From positions 1 through 20,669 of the forward strand of contig JAPTWT010000067.1 of the NCBI GenBank assembly GCA_028064935.1: 20,669 nucleotides of DNA, written 5' to 3'. The notes under the pieces are model-generated. The model was not told where the DNA came from. It saw nothing but the letters and a program-made list of their open reading frames with translations, and did no database searches. Below are positions 15,530-20,669 of the stretch, one piece after another; position 1 is the stretch's first letter; every line of letters starts with the position of its first letter. This DNA comes from Gammaproteobacteria bacterium. GTDB taxonomy: Bacteria > Pseudomonadota > Gammaproteobacteria > Acidiferrobacterales > Acidiferrobacteraceae. Both the position numbers and the translations under genes were made by a program.

Positions 15530-16270
15530 ATGAGCAAAACACCGGTGCCTCGTCTTGTATCGAGAACAATAGCCGTATCCTTACTGGTCGGATGGGTCGG
15601 TCTATGGGCACCAGGGGCCTATGCCGGTCTGCCCACCACCCCATGCAGCCAGGCCACCACGCCCACGGAAGGGGCCATCTGTGCCCATCCGGAGCTCCAT
15701 GCCCTGGACACAAACCTGGCCGACGCTTATCACCGCGCCCAGGCTTCTACGAAAGCGGATAGCCATGCACGCCAGATGCTCATGGCCGCACAGCGACAGT
15801 GGCTGACCATGCGTGATGCTTGCCGGGCGAAGGTTGGATGTTTGGTGGCGGCGTACCGTGAGCGGCTTTCGCAACTGCATCCAGGGGTTGTGCTGTCGCT
15901 GGCACCGATCGACCTTCCCCAGTTCCTGGCGAAGCATCCAGACGCAGTCATCCATCTCACCTCGCAAAGTCCGAGCTGTAGATACTGTACGGAACAGGAT
16001 CGCAGGGTTTTTGCGGAAGCGGTGGCGCACCTGCCCGCGCATGTGGCGGTTGCCCAGGTAGAGTGGACACCCTGGACTGCTTTTCCCAGGGAGGTTACTC
16101 CGCTCCTCGGATCTATACTGGCAATTCCAACGGTCGTGGTCTTGCATAATGGCAAGGTGATCGATCGCATCAACGGTATGCAGAAATATCCGGCCTCGCT
16201 ATCCCGCACCATAGCCTCGGTGTTCCCGGTTTCAACTCAAAATGAGCAGGCTCATCGTAATGTCCCATAA
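15530..16270 (+). CDS. Exported LprI-like domain fused to a thioredoxin-fold domain
   Basis: This 246-aa protein has a Sec-type signal peptide (basic start, hydrophobic IAVSLLVGWVGLW, probable cleavage after AYA at 32). Residues about 39-104 fit an LprI/DUF1311 domain: C39, EGAIC51, HPELHALDTNLADAYHRA, AQRQWLTMRDAC98, C104, where the cysteines are expected to pair. Residues about 122-235 form a thioredoxin-like fold with a CRYC redox pair (150-153) and the cis-Pro strand AIPTVVVLHNGK (P200). This suggests a periplasmic disulfide oxidoreductase joined to a domain known from lysozyme-inhibitor-type proteins. ATG 15530 is the first in-frame start after a stop; its ribosome site is poor. Substrate is unknown. 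Confidence 0.7.
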   Translation: MSKTPVPRLVSRTIAVSLLVGWVGLWAPGAYAGLPTTPCSQATTPTEGAICAHPELHALDTNLADAYHRAQASTKADSHARQMLMAAQRQWLTMRDACRAKVGCLVAAYRERLSQLHPGVVLSLAPIDLPQFLAKHPDAVIHLTSQSPSCRYCTEQDRRVFAEAVAHLPAHVAVAQVEWTPWTAFPREVTPLLGSILAIPTVVVLHNGKVIDRINGMQKYPASLSRTIASVFPVSTQNEQAHRNVP

Positions 16271-16371
16271 TCGGCCCTCATGGGTAGTAGAAGAACCGAG
16301 CGAAATTGGGTAATCTGTCGTTCAGGATTCCGCACCACGAGACATAATGATGCATTGTGTCTCTTTAGTGG

Positions 16372-16398
16372 TTTACATTTGCACAAGGTTGCTATGAT
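16372..16398 (+). promoter_or_regulatory. Promoter candidate for the small-gene cluster
   Basis: TTTACA (16372-16377) is followed 15 bases later by TGCTATGAT, an extended -10 (TATGAT at 16393-16398). It lies about 70 bases before the start at 16467. The spacer is shorter than ideal, which the extended -10 could offset. Confidence 0.4.
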
Positions 16399-16466
16399 CT
16401 TTGGTGTTGACTTTGGGGTTTGTATGGTAGACCATATGGATGGTATACGGGCACTTGAGGAATCAC

Positions 16467-16700
16467 ATGCATCGCAATCGTCTCACAGACCAGGCTATCG
16501 CCAATATTAGAGCTGCGAACGTAGCACAGTTACAAAAAACAAGTGGGGGCTGGCAAGTGCACTTGTCCAGCTCTAAGGGATCTGTAATTTTGTCTGACAA
16601 GTTCGATCGTCCAACCATATACGAATCAAAGGACTCTGCAAAAAGGGCAATTTACAGGCACAATGAATCTATAAAATTGAACATAAAACCACAAATTTGA
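16467..16700 (+). CDS. Small hypothetical protein (77 aa)
   Basis: The start at 16467 (MHRNRLTDQAIANI) is chosen because GAGG lies 7-8 bases upstream; the frame is open a further 9 codons to 16440. The product is basic, with an N-terminal helix, a predicted beta hairpin (GGWQVHLSSSKGSVILSD) and a final helix (SKDSAKRAIYRHNESIK). I recognise no family. Its AT-rich codon use, shared with the two genes after it, differs from the GC-rich genes to the left and suggests separate origin. It is 34 bases before the glycine-zipper gene, probably cotranscribed. Confidence 0.55.
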   Translation: MHRNRLTDQAIANIRAANVAQLQKTSGGWQVHLSSSKGSVILSDKFDRPTIYESKDSAKRAIYRHNESIKLNIKPQI

Positions 16701-16734
16701 GGCCAATAAACACAATGTAAAGAGGAAAATCGCA

Positions 16735-17076
16735 ATGTCAAAAAGTATTCCAGATTGTCCGAGTTGTGCAACATCAAAGCATGTGATTGAGGATGAAGAT
16801 GGTTCAGAAAATGGAGAAAAGATAGGTGCTGGAATTGGTGTTTTAGCCGGTGGTGCGGCAGCCGCTACGGGGCTTGTAGATGGAGCTGCGCTTGGCGCGG
16901 CTTTGGGGACTGTTGTTCCTGGATTAGGAAATATTATTGGTGCTGTTGGCGGTGGAATTGTTGGAACTGTAGTAGGAGCACTTGGCGGTGGCGTTATTGG
17001 ATCAGCGGTTGGTAAAGAAGTCGGCAAGAAATTTGATTCTGGTTACAAATGCCTGAAATGTGGCTGGCATAGCTGA
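16735..17076 (+). CDS. Glycine-zipper protein flanked by CxxC pairs (113 aa)
   Basis: A ribosome site AGAGGA precedes the ATG. The protein has an N-terminal PDCPSC pair (C8, C11), an acidic stretch EDEDGSENGEK, then about 70 residues dominated by Gly, Ala and Val in GxxxG spacing (GAGIGVLAGGAAAATG, LGAALGTVVPGLGNIIGAVG, GGIVGTVVGALGGGVIG), and a C-terminal YKCLKCGWHS pair (C106, C109). Glycine-zipper segments pack as tight membrane hairpins. The two CxxC pairs could join into one zinc ribbon when the hairpin brings the ends together. Small proteins of this kind may oligomerise or permeabilise membranes, but the role here is unknown. No signal peptide is seen. Confidence 0.65.
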   Translation: MSKSIPDCPSCATSKHVIEDEDGSENGEKIGAGIGVLAGGAAAATGLVDGAALGAALGTVVPGLGNIIGAVGGGIVGTVVGALGGGVIGSAVGKEVGKKFDSGYKCLKCGWHS

Positions 17077-17130
17077 TTGTGTTCGCGGGTAATAATGTTT
17101 GCACACAGGTAATATAGGGCGGGAGAAGGA

Positions 17131-17385
17131 ATGAGGCAAGGAAGGCCAGTAGAGTTCCCAGATGTCAATCATAGGTCAGTATATAAACCGCACGTATTAG
17201 TTGAACGTGATGATGTTTTGGCTATTTATAATCAAGAACACCAAGATTCACAAGTGAAGAATGTTTCCGAAAATGTTAAAACTTGGTTTATAGAAGAGGC
17301 GCATAAAAACGGATGGAGCACAGCAACCTTTGTTGAGAGTAATGCAGTACTTGGGGCAGAAGTTACTGTAAACAAACCGTCTTGA
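17131..17385 (+). CDS. Small hypothetical protein (84 aa)
   Basis: The frame starts MRQGRPVEFPDVNHRSVYKP after GGGAGAAGG and ends TVNKPS. It is soluble, slightly acidic and mixed alpha/beta, with no motif I recognise. It follows the glycine-zipper gene by 54 bases on the same strand and has the same AT-rich codon use, so the three genes probably form one unit. Confidence 0.5.
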   Translation: MRQGRPVEFPDVNHRSVYKPHVLVERDDVLAIYNQEHQDSQVKNVSENVKTWFIEEAHKNGWSTATFVESNAVLGAEVTVNKPS

Positions 17386-17444
17386 CGCTTCGGTTTCTGA
17401 CCGCTTTTGGCTCCAATTTGGCGGGGTGATGCGTTCATCAACTC

Positions 17445-17478
17445 GGCTATCTTTCTGAAGACTCTAGAAAGAATAGCC
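17445..17478. terminator. Stem-loop between convergent genes
   Basis: GGCTATCTTTCT (17445-17456) pairs with AGAAAGAATAGCC (17466-17478) across a 9-base loop with one bulged base, giving a 12-bp stem. It sits between the convergent ends of the small-gene cluster and the dynamin-like gene. There is no clear T-tract, so it may act as a weak bidirectional terminator or protect the mRNA ends. The rest of 17386-17584 shows no gene I can support. Confidence 0.5.
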
Positions 17479-17584
17479 CACGACAACAGTGCAGTTGAAA
17501 TCCAATCCAAGGATTCCTTCTGCATCGTCACCACCGAAACAGCCGCCTAAAACAACTATAACTTTTAGTCAAAGCTTGGATATA

Positions 17585-19762
17585 TCAGTTCGCTGCCCTC
17601 CACGGAATACCGCCGAAAAAATCGCGCGTGGCTTCCACTTGGTAGATCATGGCTGTAATCTCCTCACGGGTGGTGGCACGGACCAGAGTCTGAAGGCTCT
17701 CCAGACTCTCTTGAAATGCTTTCTCTGTGGTTTCCATCGCCGAATCGAAGCCGCTTGTCGTATCGTCCCAGAACTTGTTGGAGAGTTTTGTCAATTCATC
17801 CAGAAACTTCTTCTCCTTCAGTGCTGCGCATATTCCTTTGGCCAATCGGTGCTGCCAAGACGATCCGAGTAGGCCCCAAACGGTTATTGCTGCGATGACG
17901 GCTAACCCAATCCCGATGGTAACCGGTCCGCCAATCGCCGAAACCATGCTAATGGCAGCGGCAGTACCCCCGACACTGATTCCAATGCTGGATAACCAAC
18001 TTACAACGGTTGGAACGAGCAGGTAGGCGCCAAGATTGCTGCCTGCTGCTACGGCAGCTGCCCATGCCGACAAGGCACCAAAGGTTCCGACGCCAGCCAA
18101 CGCTCCGAGGAATATCCCTTGCGCGTCGAAAGGTACGGAGACCAGCCCCACATCCATTCCCGGAACTTTATTGCCAGCATTTCTATAACAGTCAAGGATG
18201 TCATCAATCTCTGGCGCGAGTTCTTTGGCGCGAAGACCAAGGAGATTTGTGAGTTTGTTCTGGACGTGGTTGGTGATATAAGTGCCAGCGAGCTGCTTGG
18301 CCTCTTTTTTATCGTCGTAGCGACTGCGAATGATCTCCTCCACCTTGTCCACAGTAATAATAGGTTGAAGCTCGGTGGAAATATAGGCGGCAGCCCCCCG
18401 GCGGTTGTCAGCGATGATTTCCAGAATACGGCGGTGCTTGATATCGATTTTACGGAGTCGCTCTGGCTCTGCCTGCTCGATCTGTTCGAGATTGTGCCTT
18501 GCCTCGTCGCGTCTTTCCAGCGCGTCAACCAATTGCTTTGTCCAATGGGTGCAGTATGTTTTGGCATCCTTTTTCAAGTGCGCGATCCCTTGATCTACCC
18601 TGGCGCGGACCCGAACCGGGAAGACTGTTTTCAGCAAGTCGGTCAGATCTGACTCAAAGTGTTCACGGATAGTCGGATTCTCAACCAGATAGGTGAAGAA
18701 TCGTTTGCGGAAATCTTCCAGAGTGATAATGGGTTGGCCCATCCCCTTGGACCGTCTCTCCAGATCCTCATGGAGGTGCCTAAAGGATCGATCTGAAGAT
18801 TTCGTGAGGATATCGTCCAACGCTTCGGTTGCCATGGTCGCTTTGGTGGCTACCAAATAGACGTTTCGCAAAACCGGGACGGATGCATCATATGCTTCCA
18901 TCGCGGGCAATGTGCCAAGCAGGGCATGGATATATTGCAGGTCGGTCTCCTGAAGAAATCCATCCGCAGTGCTAGCATAGACTAGAATGTCGAAAAGGCT
19001 GTGGGCCATCTCAACCTTGTCCTGATCAGCCTGCGAATTGCCATAGCCCGGCAGGTCAACGATGTCGCAGCCAAGCAGGAATGGCGAATCAATGTACACT
19101 AAGGCGACCGAGTGATTTTCACTGTCCGGCAGTGGGTTGTCTTGATGCGTTCCGTAACGCCGCAGGGTATCAAAGCTCCCAGCGACCACCCGGTGTTTCA
19201 GGCAATGTTCCTGGTCGTCGCCCAGGTTGAAGTCAAACCCTTTGCTCAGGATCCAGACGTCTTCCTTGAACCAGGACGGTCGGTCGCTGATGTGACGCAC
19301 CAGGCAGAGCAGTGAGGTCAAGGGTTGGTAGCCCGTTGGTAAATAATCGCCGCCCATCAGCGTGTTCGCCAGTTGTGATTTTCCCTGATCGAAACGCCCA
19401 CAGAAGGCGAGGCGGGGCTTGCGTCCGATGGCTTGAATTTGGCCAACGATCTCTTTTGGGTCAGGAGCGGTCTGAAAAATTGTAGGGTCCAAAGTGGCGG
19501 GAGCGGTCTCGGCGTAGCTGGCGATCAGTTGAATCTGTGAGCGTATCTCGGCATAAGGGGCGCCGTATTCCAGAGGCTGCCTTGCGGAGATCTGTCCGCA
19601 GACTTGTCTCCACGCCTTATGGATGGCCATGGTCGCACTGTCCGGATCCTGCTCGTAGCGGGAAACCTGACTCTGCGAGATACCGATCTGCGTCGCCAGA
19701 TCCTCCTGTGTCAGTTTCGCTCCAAGTCGGAGACTTAGTAATTCATTATTTTCGTTTGACAT
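17585..19762 (-). CDS. Dynamin-like GTPase with N-terminal XRE-type HTH
   Basis: From the ATG at 19762 (GAGGTG about 6 bases before it) this is 725 aa; the frame stays open 21 codons further up. Residues 17-38 (LTQEDLATQIGISQSQVSRY) are a canonical XRE/Cro helix-turn-helix. A GTPase domain follows: P-loop GRFDQGKS (122-129), a Thr in PLTSLLCL as switch I candidate, DLPGYG (236-241) as G3, and LVATKAT near 304-309 as a G4-like motif lacking the usual Asp. A long helical stalk (about 330-530) leads to a hydrophobic Gly/Ala-rich segment (549-635) long enough for a membrane hairpin or paddle, then more helix. This is the layout of bacterial dynamin-like proteins, which remodel membranes; some are linked to phage resistance. 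An HTH at the N-terminus is uncommon. It converges on a glycine-zipper gene. Confidence 0.75.
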   Translation of the reverse strand: MSNENNELLSLRLGAKLTQEDLATQIGISQSQVSRYEQDPDSATMAIHKAWRQVCGQISARQPLEYGAPYAEIRSQIQLIASYAETAPATLDPTIFQTAPDPKEIVGQIQAIGRKPRLAFCGRFDQGKSQLANTLMGGDYLPTGYQPLTSLLCLVRHISDRPSWFKEDVWILSKGFDFNLGDDQEHCLKHRVVAGSFDTLRRYGTHQDNPLPDSENHSVALVYIDSPFLLGCDIVDLPGYGNSQADQDKVEMAHSLFDILVYASTADGFLQETDLQYIHALLGTLPAMEAYDASVPVLRNVYLVATKATMATEALDDILTKSSDRSFRHLHEDLERRSKGMGQPIITLEDFRKRFFTYLVENPTIREHFESDLTDLLKTVFPVRVRARVDQGIAHLKKDAKTYCTHWTKQLVDALERRDEARHNLEQIEQAEPERLRKIDIKHRRILEIIADNRRGAAAYISTELQPIITVDKVEEIIRSRYDDKKEAKQLAGTYITNHVQNKLTNLLGLRAKELAPEIDDILDCYRNAGNKVPGMDVGLVSVPFDAQGIFLGALAGVGTFGALSAWAAAVAAGSNLGAYLLVPTVVSWLSSIGISVGGTAAAISMVSAIGGPVTIGIGLAVIAAITVWGLLGSSWQHRLAKGICAALKEKKFLDELTKLSNKFWDDTTSGFDSAMETTEKAFQESLESLQTLVRATTREEITAMIYQVEATRDFFGGIPWRAAN

Positions 19763-19841
19763 GACCACCTCGGAAATAATTGCCTTATGGCAGGGCTGGT
19801 TGGAAAACTGATTTCGCAATCTCACTAATCAATCAATGAGT

Positions 19842-19869
19842 AGGATATACAAATTTTTGGGTACGTCAA
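19842..19869 (-). promoter_or_regulatory. Promoter candidate for the HTH-dynamin gene
   Basis: On the - strand TTGACG (19869-19864) is followed after 16 bases by TATCCT (19847-19842), about 80 bases before the ATG at 19762. The -35 is good, the -10 moderate. No repeat resembling an HTH operator overlaps it clearly. Confidence 0.35.
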
Positions 19870-20034
19870 CAAAAATATGCATTAAACGGGTATACATAAT
19901 AAAATATTCACAAACACATTTTGAATACACCACGCAGGGAAACGTGATAACAATTTTAAATCAAATTATTACAACAAATTCAGAGCGTGCATCACCCTTG
20001 AAACATTGTGGTGGCAGCTCACGAAACGGAAAAA

Positions 20035-20303
20035 ATCGTACGATTACGCTTCCTGCTGGCCAGTAAACAATGGAGGTCAGGTGTTTTTTTGGGCTGTTCA
20101 CGGGTAAAAATAGCCAGCGGTAATGTTCTGTCAGCGGTCCCGCACAAAGGAAGGTTTTGTGCGATAGTTGCTGAACCCCAGTTTTTACTGGATCCCCAAC
20201 ATTGCAAAATCTAATTGCAGAATGAAAACGATTGGCAACAGGAATCTGCGTTCTGGTCGGCCTTCACCGCGCCAACGTACGATCTGCCGCACTAACGTAC
20301 GAT
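20035..20303. repeat. CGTACGAT repeats in the gene-poor stretch
   Basis: The element occurs three times: as the perfect palindrome ATCGTACGAT at 20035-20044, and twice as AACGTACGAT at 20274-20283 and 20294-20303, the latter two exactly 20 bp (two helical turns) apart. Regular spacing on one DNA face suggests a protein-binding site, though no target gene is obvious; the partial - strand gene at the right edge ends just beyond. Confidence 0.4.
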
Positions 20304-20544
20304 TTTTTCCGAATTCTGACGGGACCCCTAACAGTAACGCCCATCACCAGACCCCCGGATTAACCCTCCGCTGGTCTGAATCCTGACAACACGAGCAAAC
20401 ACAGGCACTGCAGCGTATGATATGCCGTGAATTTGGGCACGTTGACCAAGATTTGCCCAGGTGAACCCAGAAATCGTCCTGTTTTTCGGGCATCGTTACG
20501 CAGTACCTCACATGCCCAGATCAGGACCATTTTGGGGATAACAG

Positions 20545-20669
20545 TCAGTCATCGGGGTGGATGTACATGGTGTCCAATGCGCTTTCACCGGAGTTGCCCT
20601 CGGTATCGAACCAGACGACCTTGTGGCCCTTGCCATTGGGGCGGGCCTCCGTCGCTATGACGAGTTTCC
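20545..20669 (-). CDS. Unidentified protein, C-terminal 40 residues only
   Basis: A frame enters from the right edge and ends with TGA at 20547-20545. It encodes KLVIATEARPNGKGHKVVWF, then DTEGNSGESA and LDTMYIHPDD. The alternation of beta-strand-like hydrophobic residues and turns, and the clean stop, make it look like a real coding end rather than chance. I recognise no family, and the start and most of the gene lie outside. Confidence 0.45.
   Translation of the reverse strand, partial: KLVIATEARPNGKGHKVVWFDTEGNSGESALDTMYIHPDD

Larger units (their letters stand above)
19763..20544. other. Gene-poor stretch with dynamin promoter region and repeats
   Basis: About 780 bases hold no gene I can support; all open frames are short and lack start signals. 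The 19830-20010 part is AT-rich. Small hairpins are at 20141-20163 (CGCACAAA/TTTGTGCG) and 20178-20191 (CCAGT/ACTGG), without T-tracts. Confidence 0.5.

Noticed and set aside
15442..15762. Alternative + strand frame with ATG at 15496 after GAGGGGG
   Set aside because: The ribosome-like site is attractive, but the product overlaps the signal peptide and LprI region in another frame and shows no domain.
16280..16510. 76-aa + strand frame before the small-gene cluster
   Set aside because: It contains the promoter candidate and overlaps the next gene's ribosome site; no recognisable features.
17232..17534. 100-aa - strand frame between the convergent genes
   Set aside because: It overlaps the 84-aa gene and the stem-loop, has no good start site and no family similarity I can see; could be a relic but cannot be supported.
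20141..20191. Two small hairpins as intrinsic terminators
   Set aside because: Neither is followed by a T-tract and no gene clearly ends next to them.
13376..20303. Possible CRISPR array among the short repeats
   Set aside because: Repeats are few, short and unevenly placed, with no regular repeat-spacer pattern and no cas genes.
1..20669. tRNA or rRNA genes
   Set aside because: No cloverleaf with a GGTTCGAATC-like arm or rRNA-conserved stretch was seen by eye; a covariance-model scan would settle it.

Overview
The window looks like accessory DNA from a Gram-negative proteobacterium: moderate-to-high GC, strong Shine-Dalgarno sites and proteobacterial-type integrative-element genes. The style of the relics and IS remnants would fit an Acidithiobacillus-like host, but that is an impression, not something the sequence proves. 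Nearly everything here is mobile-element, DNA-modification or defence-type material, and many genes are broken by insertion sequences or recombination.

Left part (1-1700, + strand) resembles the DNA-metabolism module of a conjugative or integrative element. It holds the end of a D12-class adenine methyltransferase, an ssb gene whose acidic tail is put out of frame by a 9-G run, a 5' stub of a C5-cytosine methyltransferase, and the tail of a DUF3363-type relaxase.

Middle part (1808-13353, - strand) is the core of the window and reads right to left. It starts with a 46-codon excisionase-like HTH remnant below a palindromic operator candidate. Then come a UvrD-type helicase fused to an iron-sulfur RecB/AddB-like nuclease, a beta-class DNA methyltransferase (Mod-like) and a DEAD/DEAH helicase-endonuclease (Res-like). 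These genes overlap by a few bases (ATGA, ATGA and an 11-base overlap), so they form one translationally coupled operon. I read this as a type III-like restriction-modification system extended with a helicase-nuclease. Past a degenerate IS3-family orfA lies a 1007-aa protein with an apparently intact RelA/SpoT (p)ppGpp-synthetase domain and about 830 residues of unrecognised sequence, a possible alarmone-type effector.

Relic zone (13363-15420) is a patchwork. It contains a Vsr-like tail, a small AT-hook-like gene with a duplicated 20-bp operator, the end of a tyrosine recombinase, a PlsC-like acyltransferase cut off at an IS end, an IS3 OrfB tail, a PIN-domain tail and a zinc-ribbon fragment. 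The last three are fused in one frame.

Right part (15530-20669) starts with an exported LprI-like plus thioredoxin-fold fusion. An AT-richer set of three small + strand genes follows, one a glycine-zipper protein flanked by CxxC pairs. Converging on them is a 725-aa dynamin-like GTPase with an N-terminal XRE-type HTH. About 780 bp without a clear gene follow, with a thrice-repeated CGTACGAT element, and a partial - strand gene enters at the right edge.

The most promising undescribed biology is the operon plus RelA/SpoT island, the HTH-dynamin next to the glycine-zipper protein, and the LprI-thioredoxin fusion.
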